From positions 1 through 26,009 of IMG/VR virus record IMGVR_UViG_3300045538_000112: a stretch of DNA of 26,009 nt; one strand, 5' to 3'. The notes beneath the pieces are model-generated. The model searched no databases, had not been told where the DNA came from, and saw nothing but the letters and a program-made list of their open reading frames with translations. A program made the position numbers and the translations under genes. The first letter of the stretch is position 1. Each line of letters begins with the position of its first letter. Source of the DNA: a virus. This document shows, in pieces, positions 1-6,602 of the stretch.

Positions 1-2
1 AC

Positions 3-1106
3 GTTGCTGTCTGCACAGGGACCGAACGCAACCGCATCAGCGTGTTACAGCGCGATGCCGATGTCTACGTCATCAACCGCGAGAACGTCGAGTGGTTGGT
101 CAATCACTACAAAAAGAAGTGGCCGTTCGATTGTGTCGTGATTGACGAGAGCAGTTCTTTTAAGAACGCCACCAGCAAGCGTTTTAAGGCTCTAAAGAAA
201 ATTCTACCAATGACTGAGTACATGGTCCTGCTGACTGGTACACCAAGTCCCAACGGCCTGCTCGACCTGTGGCCCCAGACGTATCTTATCGACCAAGGTG
301 AGGCACTGGGTCGCACAATGACGGCGTTCAAGCAGCGGTACTTTGAAACCGACTATTTAGGATACAAACACACGCCGCGCGCTGGATCGCCGGAGCGCAT
401 TTACGAACTGCTTGCGCCCATGACCATTTCGATGTCGGCAGAGGACTATTTGGAATTGCCGGATCGCATCGACCTAATCGAAAGCGTCGAGTTGCCGCCT
501 GCTGCCATGAAGGCATATCAGGTCTTTGAGGACACGCTCTTGGCCCAGTTGCCTGACGGCGAGATGGTCGAGGCCATGAACGCCGCGGTGCTTGCCAACA
601 AGCTGCTACAGTATGCCAACGGGGCGCTGTACACTGACACCCTTGGCAACTGGTCAGAGGTCCACAGCACGAAGCTGGACGCCCTTGTTGACTTGGTCGA
701 GCAGAACAGCGGGGAGAATTTGCTTGTTTTCTATAATTTTAAGTCCGATCTGGAGCGCATCCTAAAGAAAATCCCACATGCCCGTGTGCTCGACAAAGAC
801 CCCCAGACACTGGTTGATTGGAACGCAGGGCGCATAAAGACATTATTGGCCCAAGCGGCCAGTGCCAGCCATGGTTTGAACCTTCAGCGCGGTGGATCGA
901 TGATAATTTGGTTCTCATTACCATGGAGCCTAGAATTATATCAACAGGCCAATGCCCGGTTGCATAGGCAAGGGCAAGACAAACCTGTGCGGATTATTCA
1001 CATGGTCACGCAGAAAACGATTGACTTGCGGGTCATGGATATATTAGCCGGTAAGGACAAGAGCCAGTCAGCCTTGCTAAACGCATTAAAACCAAAAGGA
1101 AAATAA
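3..1106 (+). CDS. SNF2-like DNA helicase/ATPase, C-terminal part (5' end outside window)
   Basis: The frame is already open at base 3, so the GTG at 42 is internal and the N-terminus with Walker A lies outside the window. The visible 367 residues carry superfamily 2 motifs in order: motif II DESS in VVIDESSSFKN, motif III LTGTP, a motif V-like stretch (ASASHGLNLQ) and motif VI in QQANARLHRQGQDKPV. The last is characteristic of SNF2/Rad54-type proteins, which use ATP to translocate on duplex DNA. Phages often carry such a helicase in the replication block. It is the first visible gene of a + strand operon, and its TAA is followed one base later by the next ATG. The family call is firm; the exact role in this phage is inferred. 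Confidence 0.9.
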   Translation, partial: VAVCTGTERNRISVLQRDADVYVINRENVEWLVNHYKKKWPFDCVVIDESSSFKNATSKRFKALKKILPMTEYMVLLTGTPSPNGLLDLWPQTYLIDQGEALGRTMTAFKQRYFETDYLGYKHTPRAGSPERIYELLAPMTISMSAEDYLELPDRIDLIESVELPPAAMKAYQVFEDTLLAQLPDGEMVEAMNAAVLANKLLQYANGALYTDTLGNWSEVHSTKLDALVDLVEQNSGENLLVFYNFKSDLERILKKIPHARVLDKDPQTLVDWNAGRIKTLLAQAASASHGLNLQRGGSMIIWFSLPWSLELYQQANARLHRQGQDKPVRIIHMVTQKTIDLRVMDILAGKDKSQSALLNALKPKGK

Positions 1107-1107
1107 A

Positions 1108-1440
1108 ATGGACTATAACACCAAAATGCAAATCCGTCACCTGTGCAGCTACATCACCGACAGGTCTGCTGTTCTCAATTATGTGAACCGCGAGAAAAAC
1201 CTCAAGCTGACTATGAAGCACATTGAGCAAGTAATGTCTAAGGCCCCGCGCCAGAAACGCTCGAACTTTAAGCCAATGAAGCCGTCGCCGCAAATCGCCA
1301 CGCACAATGGCCGTGGTTACGATCCACTGGCAATGGCCTTGTTTCAATACCATGCCAACCGGACAACTGGCGCAGAGCATGATTTCTGGCTGTCCCGGCT
1401 GCTCTCAACAAAAGGACGCCGGGCCAAAGTTTCTGTTTGA
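1108..1440 (+). CDS. Hypothetical phage protein, 110 aa
   Basis: The ATG begins one base after the helicase stop, with a purine-rich AAAGGAAAATAAA leader. The protein is basic, with clusters such as KAPRQKR and KGRRAKVSV, has no membrane segment, and its N-terminal half (MDYNTKMQIRHLCSYITDRS) looks helical. No family is recognised. The spacing shows it is co-translated with the helicase, and the basic character would suit nucleic-acid binding, but that is only a guess. The 56 bases after its stop hold no gene, only the ribosome-binding site of the next one. Confidence 0.75.
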   Translation: MDYNTKMQIRHLCSYITDRSAVLNYVNREKNLKLTMKHIEQVMSKAPRQKRSNFKPMKPSPQIATHNGRGYDPLAMALFQYHANRTTGAEHDFWLSRLLSTKGRRAKVSV

Positions 1441-1496
1441 CAAGCATATCGCTTGGGGATAAGTTGAGCATATTAACATTAAGGAGCAAAGTGAAC

Positions 1497-1709
1497 ATGA
1501 TTAAACCAGCACAAGCAGCCCCTATGGGAAAAAAGTATCGCATATCATCAGATAGCGCATGGCCTTTGCGCGGTGCGGACGGCAAGACCTTTGCTGAGCG
1601 CCGAATCTCATGCACACACAGCTATGCGTACACCAGTGGTATAGGCATGGGCCATGTGCTTTATCGCTGCACTTTGTGTGGGGACACTTATGAAAAGGAC
1701 GTATCGTGA
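1497..1709 (+). CDS. Small zinc-binding-like protein, 70 aa
   Basis: The ATG at 1497 is chosen because AAGGAG lies at 1481-1486. A GTG two codons earlier (1491) is possible. The longer frame opening with TTG at 1437 has no ribosome-binding site there and would run into the previous gene's end. The protein has a conserved-looking C-terminal half with C39-x-H41 and C58-x2-C61, about 16 residues apart, which could bind one zinc ion. Family and function are unknown. The stop overlaps the GTG of the next tiny frame. Confidence 0.7.
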   Translation: MIKPAQAAPMGKKYRISSDSAWPLRGADGKTFAERRISCTHSYAYTSGIGMGHVLYRCTLCGDTYEKDVS

Positions 1710-1783
1710 CCCTACGCCAGTTCCTGTTCGACAACTTCGGCTGGGACATTTACGATTGGGCCGATGATGAGATTAGATTTTAA
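1706..1783 (+). CDS. Possible 25-residue protein
   Basis: A GTG start overlaps the preceding stop (GTGA junction) and opens a 25-codon frame ending at TAA 1781-1783, just before the AAGGAG of the next gene. The peptide is acidic and aromatic-rich (QFLFDNFGWDIYDWADDE). It fills the whole gap between two accepted genes and uses the same coupled junction as its neighbours, which favours a real gene. At this length chance cannot be excluded. Confidence 0.4.
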   Translation: MTLRQFLFDNFGWDIYDWADDEIRF

Positions 1784-1794
1784 GGAGAAAATAA

Positions 1795-2013
1795 ATGACT
1801 GACATAATTTCGTTCGATGCCGAAAAGGCCACCCGTTACATTATGCAAGCACTGGTCGGGTTTCTTAACGATCCACCAGACAGCGATTATCAGCGCGGAT
1901 ATTTAGGCGCTTTGCTCACCATTTATGAAGAAGGTTTGGGTAAGGACGCTGGCGATGGCAGACTTCCGCTTCTGCTTCAAATGGTGCGTTGCAATGGGGG
2001 TGATGGCGCATGA
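1795..2013 (+). CDS. Hypothetical phage protein, 72 aa
   Basis: A clear TAAGGAG lies at 1781-1787 before the ATG at 1795. The acidic protein is predicted largely helical, with a central segment YQRGYLGALLTIYEEGLG that could be an amphipathic helix. There are no cysteine pairs or membrane spans and no family is recognised. The stop is in an ATGA overlap with the next gene, so it belongs to the same early operon. Confidence 0.75.
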   Translation: MTDIISFDAEKATRYIMQALVGFLNDPPDSDYQRGYLGALLTIYEEGLGKDAGDGRLPLLLQMVRCNGGDGA

Positions 2014-2342
2014 CCGAAGTATCAATAAAACAAAAGGCGGTGCTACTGCCATGCCCGTTTTGTGGAGATGACGGAGCTATGGCGTTTGAAATGAGCGAAC
2101 AAGGCCATTCATTTTGGGAAGTCTACTGTCTGCCTTGCACCGCGTCTGTGCAGGAAAAAACGCAAGAACAAGCAATCGCAGCATGGAACACCCGCCAACC
2201 CCATACCGATGCGCTCAAGATAGCGCAGGATGCAATCATTGCTGTGCGTCACAATGCGGCTTCAACATTCACCGAGGATTACGACAAGGCCGTTCTGGAT
2301 TGCCATGCCGCCGTTACCGCAGCACTAAAGGAGAGCAAATGA
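2010..2342 (+). CDS. Lar-like (restriction alleviation family) zinc protein
   Basis: The N-terminal 62 residues match the Lar family pattern: LPCPFCG with C15 and C18, a second pair at C40 and C43 (YCLPCT), then the AIAAWNTR block. Lar of the Rac prophage reduces type I restriction, but most phage proteins with this zinc-ribbon pattern are untested. The C-terminal 48 residues are a helical extension (DALKIAQDAIIAVRHNA) resembling segments of other small phage proteins. The gene is joined by ATGA overlaps to both neighbours. Family is confident; anti-restriction activity here is inferred. Confidence 0.82.
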   Translation: MTEVSIKQKAVLLPCPFCGDDGAMAFEMSEQGHSFWEVYCLPCTASVQEKTQEQAIAAWNTRQPHTDALKIAQDAIIAVRHNAASTFTEDYDKAVLDCHAAVTAALKESK

Positions 2343-2728
2343 CTGACATTGAACAAAAAGCCTTGGCGCTGCTGAATGAGGTGCGGAAAGAGCGACACTA
2401 TTCGCCTTGGATGAAGATTTCCCGTGAACACCCCCCTTCATTTGAAATCGAAGCACTATGCCGCGCCATCGAAGCGCATGAAGCCTTTAAGCAAGAGGTG
2501 AGCGATGCGGTGGACACTACCTTGTCTATGCTTGAAACGCATTGTGACGCAGAGGGATTTGTGTTCGCCAGCAATCAGCTTCTCCGCTTCATCACCCACA
2601 AGCCCAAGCCCAAGCCTGACCCGCTGGTGGCAGCAATGAAAGAAGTTGGGCTTATCCCACTTGTGAACCAACTCCGCGCCGCACTGGAAGCGCGTGGCTT
2701 TGAGATACGGGAGAAGAGCGATGACTGA
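2339..2728 (+). CDS. Hypothetical phage early protein, 129 aa
   Basis: AAGGAG is placed 5 bases before the ATG at 2339, which overlaps the Lar-like stop as ATGA. The longer upstream frame is a shadow of the previous gene. The protein is helical with blocks common in small phage early proteins: EALCRAIEAHEAFKQEVSDA, then a short Lys-Pro linker (KPKPKPDP), then a C-terminal LRAALEARGFEIREK segment. This resembles the loosely defined Ead/Ea22-like accessory proteins, of unknown function. No catalytic motif is seen. Confidence 0.78.
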   Translation: MTDIEQKALALLNEVRKERHYSPWMKISREHPPSFEIEALCRAIEAHEAFKQEVSDAVDTTLSMLETHCDAEGFVFASNQLLRFITHKPKPKPDPLVAAMKEVGLIPLVNQLRAALEARGFEIREKSDD

Positions 2729-2891
2729 AGAGCGAAAGCAAGTTTTAGACATCGAAAGCATACTGGCGGAAGCAGACCGTTGCTATGAGCGCGGCGAGTG
2801 CGCGAGATGCTGCGGTAATGGCCAAACATACGGACCTAACAGTGGCGAAGATATTATTTGCCCAGATTGTAATGGAAAAGGAAGTATTTGA
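2721..2891 (+). CDS. Small DnaJ-type zinc-finger protein, 56 aa
   Basis: The ATG at 2721 follows GGGAG at 2710-2714 and overlaps the previous gene by 8 bases. The protein is an N-terminal helix followed by two CxxCxGxG-type knuckles: CARCCGNG from C27 and CPDCNGKG from C47. These are the zinc-binding repeats of the DnaJ cysteine-rich domain, here reduced to one pair. No J domain is present. Such mini-proteins are common in phages, and a protein or nucleic-acid binding role is possible but unproven. Confidence 0.75.
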   Translation: MTEERKQVLDIESILAEADRCYERGECARCCGNGQTYGPNSGEDIICPDCNGKGSI

Positions 2892-2892
2892 T

Positions 2893-3150
2893 ATGACTGA
2901 CAAAACAGAAGAACAGTTGGCCAAAGAAAAAGCATCGGTTGACGCGATGAAAAACGCCAAGGCCAACATGGACGCCGCGCTAAGTCGCATATCGTCTTTG
3001 GAGTTGGCTTTAATGCGTGCGACGGAAAGTTTAATTCGCGCCAAGGCCAACATTGGCTCAAACGTCTATTGCTACCCATCTGGCGGAGCGGCAAAGCTAG
3101 TGCACCAACGCATCGACGAGGAAATAGCTGACCTAAGGAAGGTGCTGTGA
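2893..3150 (+). CDS. Hypothetical coiled-coil protein, 85 aa
   Basis: The ATG at 2893 has AAAGGAAG about 9 bases upstream and begins one base after the previous stop. The first 60 residues are strongly helical with heptad spacing (EQLAKEKASVDAMKNAKANM and SRISSLELALMRATESLI), pointing to a coiled coil. A short Gly/Pro loop (YPSGGAA) separates a final helix. No family is recognised. Its stop overlaps the next start as GTGATG. Confidence 0.72.
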   Translation: MTDKTEEQLAKEKASVDAMKNAKANMDAALSRISSLELALMRATESLIRAKANIGSNVYCYPSGGAAKLVHQRIDEEIADLRKVL

Positions 3151-3635
3151 TGGATGAGTTAGAGCGAAATTATAAGGAAGCTATGGCGCAACATAACGAA
3201 ACAATAGCTACATCTATTGCGCGGCGACTTCGTGACCGTGGCGTTTGTTCAACCGCACAAAATTCGTGTCGGAATGACTACGCTTGCGAAAGCGGCGCGG
3301 ATGTTATTGAAACGCTACAAGCAAGGGTTGAAGTGTTGGAAAAGGCGTTACGACCGTTCGCACTTGCTGCCGAAAAGGGTTCCAATGTTTATGTTGGCGT
3401 CAAGCAGGCCATGGCTGATTACCCCAGCCTTTTCTCATACTCAACAGCCTATATTGATGCGGGGCGGTCTGTGGCACATTCATGTCTAACGTGGAATGAC
3501 TACCGCGAGGCCCGCGCCGCACTGGAAGAACGCGAGTGCGCTTGCGGGGCGTGGGCTGATTACAAGACCATCACATCAGAAAGGGCGATTGAGATCGTCC
3601 GTAACCTTACCGACCTCAAGCGCCCAAGCCCGTAA
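3150..3635 (+). CDS. Hypothetical phage protein, Ead/Ea22-like helical type, 161 aa
   Basis: ATG at 3150 shares a base with the previous TGA and has AAGGAAGG at 3137-3144. GTG at 3147 is an alternative. The order of segments, a helix with ETLQARVEVLEKALRPFALA followed by WNDYREARAALEE, is the layout of small accessory phage proteins sometimes called Ea22/Ead-like. It holds several cysteines (two near residue 33-46, CAC near the end). It is the last + strand gene. Its final 60 bases are antisense to the end of the Rz-like gene, so the two operons collide here without a spacer. Confidence 0.72.
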   Translation: MDELERNYKEAMAQHNETIATSIARRLRDRGVCSTAQNSCRNDYACESGADVIETLQARVEVLEKALRPFALAAEKGSNVYVGVKQAMADYPSLFSYSTAYIDAGRSVAHSCLTWNDYREARAALEERECACGAWADYKTITSERAIEIVRNLTDLKRPSP

Positions 3636-4073
3636 CGCATCCAACTGCGCGTAGGCGTCAGCGACTATTTCGAGATCGGCAACAGGAACGATGGTCGTTT
3701 CGGCTCCTGACACAACTTCACCGGGCACTGGGGCGGCTTCGCTTGCTCCGGTGCTTCCGGTATTACCTTTATTGGCTTGGGAGCGCACCCAGCGATCAAG
3801 AGCAGCGCGGTTATCAGCAATGCGTTTTTCATAATCGGATTCTGCCTTTTCTGATATGGCGGCATATTGGCGCTCAATCTCAGCGACCTTAGCCTTGTTT
3901 AACTCTTTTGCAGCAACCTGTGCAGCCTCATACTGCGCAACGACCTTTTCAGAGGCGGCATATTGCTTCTGCCAATGCCGAGCGTTGCCGTACTGAACGG
4001 CAGCCAGTAAAGCGAAAAGGGCTATCCCTGCGTATGGCGCAAACTTCAGATACGGAACAAATTTAGTTAGCAT
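3576..4073 (-). CDS. Rz: Inner-membrane spanin (Rz-like)
   Basis: The protein starts with a short charged tip and one membrane span (about residues 11-28, APYAGIALFALLAAVQYG), followed by a long Ala/Glu/Lys-rich helix with heptads in the periplasm. This is the type II topology of Rz, which with Rz1 fuses inner and outer membranes at the end of lysis. ATG 4073 (165 aa) gives the usual short cytoplasmic tip; ATG 4091 would add six residues. A lipoprotein gene is embedded in it in another frame, which is the classic Rz/Rz1 arrangement. The last 60 bases overlap the convergent + strand gene. Confidence 0.85.
   Translation of the reverse strand: MLTKFVPYLKFAPYAGIALFALLAAVQYGNARHWQKQYAASEKVVAQYEAAQVAAKELNKAKVAEIERQYAAISEKAESDYEKRIADNRAALDRWVRSQANKGNTGSTGASEAAPVPGEVVSGAETTIVPVADLEIVADAYAQLDALRAWALEVGKVTDDLNRPF
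3665..3832 (-). CDS. Rz1: Outer-membrane spanin lipoprotein (Rz1-like), embedded in Rz
   Basis: This 55-residue frame lies wholly inside the Rz-like gene. It has a lipoprotein signal peptide (MKNALLITALLLIAGC) with lipobox LIAGC and lipidated Cys16, then a mature part of about 40 residues rich in proline (APKPIKVIPEAPEQAKPP). That is the typical Rz1 form. The start at 3832 is chosen because the hydrophobic signal begins exactly there; an earlier ATG at 3877 would put 15 polar residues in front. The embedded arrangement supports both calls. Confidence 0.87.
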   Translation of the reverse strand: MKNALLITALLLIAGCAPKPIKVIPEAPEQAKPPQCPVKLCQEPKRPSFLLPISK

Positions 4074-4317
4074 CAGTGATCTCAATTCCATCTTTGCCAG
4101 CCTTGATGCTTCTTTTTACAAACAGTGCAGTAAACGCAGTCAGGCCAAGCATGATCTGCGCATGAGCAGCCAGTGCTAGGTAGAAGGTATATGCGACGTT
4201 TCCCGACACTAACCAAACGCCAACAGCCGCAAATACGGTCATAATGACGCAGCCGCCGAGTATCGCGCCAAAGGCAGCGGCTCTGCGTCCGTTTGGCGTC
4301 CATAATAAACTAAACAT
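4063..4317 (-). CDS. Small membrane protein, candidate holin or antiholin
   Basis: An 84-residue protein with a short basic N-terminus (WTPNGRRAA) and two strong membrane spans, about residues 14-37 and 42-66, ending in a charged tail (KRSIKAGKDGIEI). GGAG lies 7 bases before ATG 4317, and the gene overlaps the endolysin end by 8 bases. Position directly after the endolysin and before the spanins fits a holin or antiholin, but an unrelated inner-membrane lysis accessory is possible. A second candidate holin lies at 6007-6207. Confidence 0.7.
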   Translation of the reverse strand: MFSLLWTPNGRRAAAFGAILGGCVIMTVFAAVGVWLVSGNVAYTFYLALAAHAQIMLGLTAFTALFVKRSIKAGKDGIEITDAN

Positions 4318-4822
4318 CAGCCATCTCCAGTGCATGAGCGCGAACACCTTGAACGCGTCGTGTCCAACCCTTGCCGAACGTCAGGAAGGTTTTGAGGTTG
4401 CGCAGGAAGCCTATACGACGGTCACACAGGGCGTTGATAGTGGTTGCTGGTGAAGTGATGGCCGCAAGTGTCTTTGCCCCTATCTGGCCATCCTGTGCAA
4501 CGCCCAAGACAGCTTGAAGATACTTCGCAGTGCGACTTACGCCAGAGTTGACCGCAAAGTCAAACACTGCATAATCGACACCCGCCGGTAGGAAGTCACC
4601 TTGCACCTTATCCCAGTATTGGAACTTGTATATCGCACGCAGCTCTTCGTCAGTGATGTGCTTCACTGACAGCAGTCCACGCCCACGCAACTTGCGGTAG
4701 GCGTTATAGACTTCCTGCGTTACGCCCCTCATCGTAGCGTCGCCGGGGTCTTTGGGGTGGTTGACGTAACCACCCTCATGTTCAAGCACTAGGGCAAGAG
4801 CCTTTTCGAAGTTTGCCTTCAT
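4310..4822 (-). CDS. Endolysin, GH108-type muramidase with peptidoglycan-binding end
   Basis: The N-terminus contains the GH108 signature: EHEGGYVNHPKDPGDATMRG, with the probable catalytic Glu16 in EGGY. The C-terminal part (FDFAVNSGVSRTAKYLQAVL, then a QDGQIGAKTLAAI block) matches the peptidoglycan-binding domain usually paired with GH108. The enzyme would cut the glycan strands of peptidoglycan. ATG 4822 has a strong GGAGG 7 bases upstream and forms an ATGA overlap with the phosphoesterase gene. The longer frame to 4921 is a shadow. At 170 residues it is normal in length. No signal peptide is seen, so it should need a holin. Confidence 0.92.
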   Translation of the reverse strand: MKANFEKALALVLEHEGGYVNHPKDPGDATMRGVTQEVYNAYRKLRGRGLLSVKHITDEELRAIYKFQYWDKVQGDFLPAGVDYAVFDFAVNSGVSRTAKYLQAVLGVAQDGQIGAKTLAAITSPATTINALCDRRIGFLRNLKTFLTFGKGWTRRVQGVRAHALEMADV

Positions 4823-5997
4823 CCACCGTCCTCCAACATTTCTGGCGTTGCTGTGTTTGTGCCAACGCGCCCGAATTTCTTGTGGAAGGTTATTGCCGTG
4901 GCTGCGCGTTCTGCAAACCACCCGCCGCGTGCAGCATATGCATCACGTGCCGCAAGCGTTGGGTGTTGGATAACGGTCATGCCGCTATGTTCCTTCTCCT
5001 CTGCATGGTGACGGTGGCCACAGTTTGCATAGCGTTTAGTTGTCCGACCCCAAAGTGGAGCGAACTGTGCAGCAAACAACAGCGGTAGTCCTTCGTTCTT
5101 CTTCAGATGCCCATGGTGATATGCAAGCATCGTGTTGCCATGTTCGATCACATAATAAGGCAAGTCGCTGTCATTGACCGAAACGCGAGGCTCGTTTTCA
5201 TAAAGCGCCACGAACATTTTACGCAGCCAGATGGATGACGAAATGTCGTGATTGCCCTCACAAACAAGCAGCGTGACATTCTCATGCTTTTGAAGCGCCA
5301 TATCTACCAGATGACGGATCAGCTTGATTGCGACATCCACGACTTTGCCAAAGCGGCTATCAGCGTCAAGAATATGACCGTGCGATGGGGTGACAGGCAA
5401 GATGCCGTCCGCATGGAGAAAGTCACCTTGAATGTTGACAACTGCCGAACGGGACTGAGGCGCACCTTCGACAAGCATTTTCATTACGCCAATTCCGGTC
5501 TCATATGCGATATGCACATCCCAGTCCGCACCACCTTCACGATGCCAGCACAATGCCCCAAGGTGGAAGTCGGTGAACGTATATTGCGTCAGCAACTGGT
5601 CAAGCGAGACCGTGGGTGATCCAACTGGGGCGACAGGGGAAATGTCAGCGCACATCGCTGCGACTGCTGCCGCCATAATCTCCTGCTGCCGCTCGTTATC
5701 AACAGACGCCTTAACCCATTGACCGGCTGGCTTACCTTCAGCGTTGTAGTAGGTGGAAACGCCCTTGGCGACAAAGCCATCCGGCACAGGCCGTGTGAAG
5801 TCATGTTCTGGTGAATAGCCAGCCTTTGCGGCCTTTTTCTTGACACAAATATAGGTCTCGCTTGCGCCGCCTATAGCCATTCCTAGCGCGGTGGATGCCG
5901 CCCTTGCACTGCCAAACCGCTCTATTGCTTCTAAAACTTCTTTTTGGCGTGGTGTGCAATATTGATACAGGTTTTCATCTATTTTTAATGGTGACAT
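4819..5997 (-). CDS. Calcineurin-like metallophosphoesterase with N-terminal helix-turn-helix-like region
   Basis: The C-terminal two thirds carry the metal-binding motifs of calcineurin-like phosphoesterases in order: DFH (143-145), GDFLH (191-195), GNHD (248-251), YHHGH (293-297) and GHRHH (327-331). All usual metal ligands are visible, so it is probably active on a phosphoester. Residues 13-60 (TPRQKEVLEAIERFGSARAA and on) look like a helix-turn-helix of the type seen in some phage nucleic-acid enzymes, suggesting a DNA or RNA substrate. Length is 392 aa. It lies between a candidate holin and the endolysin and is coupled to the latter by ATGA, an unusual site. The substrate is unknown. Confidence 0.88.
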   Translation of the reverse strand: MSPLKIDENLYQYCTPRQKEVLEAIERFGSARAASTALGMAIGGASETYICVKKKAAKAGYSPEHDFTRPVPDGFVAKGVSTYYNAEGKPAGQWVKASVDNERQQEIMAAAVAAMCADISPVAPVGSPTVSLDQLLTQYTFTDFHLGALCWHREGGADWDVHIAYETGIGVMKMLVEGAPQSRSAVVNIQGDFLHADGILPVTPSHGHILDADSRFGKVVDVAIKLIRHLVDMALQKHENVTLLVCEGNHDISSSIWLRKMFVALYENEPRVSVNDSDLPYYVIEHGNTMLAYHHGHLKKNEGLPLLFAAQFAPLWGRTTKRYANCGHRHHAEEKEHSGMTVIQHPTLAARDAYAARGGWFAERAATAITFHKKFGRVGTNTATPEMLEDGG

Positions 5998-6006
5998 TTT
6001 TGATCC

Positions 6007-6207
6007 TTAATCTTTTGGCAAGCGTTCCCCTAAGAACCTTGCTTCAAACCAGTCATATATACGTAGGCTCATCCAGACTATTGTCAATAGAGAAGCCAGA
6101 GGCGGAAGTATTTGCGCCATTGCGCCAAACGCTGCCAAGGCAGCGGCACCATCCGCAACATACTTCACGTTATCCCCCATGTGATTCAGAGTCGAGTGAA
6201 CGCTCAT
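6007..6207 (-). CDS. Small membrane protein, candidate holin
   Basis: A 66-residue protein from ATG 6207, preceded by GAGG at 8 bases. The longer reading to 6276 adds residues antisense to nothing useful and lacks this site. It has a polar start, a hydrophobic Ala-rich stretch (DGAAALAAFGAMAQILPPLA), and a second stretch (SLLTIVWMSLRIYDW) ending in a charged tail. This size and layout match small class II-like phage holins. It is the first gene of the lysis block and lies 9 bases ahead of the phosphoesterase. Holin function is inferred from form and place. Confidence 0.7.
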   Translation of the reverse strand: MSVHSTLNHMGDNVKYVADGAAALAAFGAMAQILPPLASLLTIVWMSLRIYDWFEARFLGERLPKD

Positions 6208-6248
6208 TCTAAAAGCCTCGCAATTTAACTTACCATAACGAAAAATTT

Positions 6249-6602
6249 TTATTCCGGCAACTCTATTTCCACCCAATTCAGTGTGGATTCGTCCCAGTAA
6301 TAAGAATTTTCGTCATCTGGATGTGGCGTCGGAGCGTCCCAAAGACAGGTGTCTTCGTTGAGCGTCCACGACGGGAATGGCGAGGGTGGGATAAACGCAT
6401 CGCGCACTGGGTCGTAAGTGTAGCCGACGCCAGCGTAGTTCTTACGCAATGGACGCCCTTCAGGGTGTTGTCCGCCATAGGTGTTGTACGATGTCTGCAC
6501 GAATAGCGCGGGATCGCCAAACAGGCCCGTGTCGATAACGTCCTGTTCGATGACCAAAACTTCTGTGACGATGCCGTCGATGACTTTTGCAAAATGGCTC
6601 AT
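6249..6602 (-). CDS. Trp/Tyr-rich phage protein next to the fibre genes
   Basis: The 117-residue protein begins MSHFAKVIDGIVTEVLVIEQ and contains QTSYNTYGGQH, KNYAGVGYTYD, PPSPFPSWTLNE and YYWDESTLNWVEI blocks. I recognise this layout from hypothetical proteins common in marine and cyanobacterial phages and often found near tail-fibre genes. The aromatic, beta-like repeats suit a virion or fibre-associated role, but function is not established. It overlaps the glycine-rich gene as ATGA. Confidence 0.78.
   Translation of the reverse strand: MSHFAKVIDGIVTEVLVIEQDVIDTGLFGDPALFVQTSYNTYGGQHPEGRPLRKNYAGVGYTYDPVRDAFIPPSPFPSWTLNEDTCLWDAPTPHPDDENSYYWDESTLNWVEIELPE

Noticed and set aside
1437-1465. 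Perfect TTGACA followed after 17 bases by TAAGTT, as an early promoter
   Set aside because: The -10 box matches only 3 of 6 positions; the genes are already in a coupled operon.
6233-6262. TTGCCG, 17 bases, TATGGT ahead of the candidate holin on the - strand
   Set aside because: Each box matches only 4 of 6 in an AT-rich stretch where chance matches are common.
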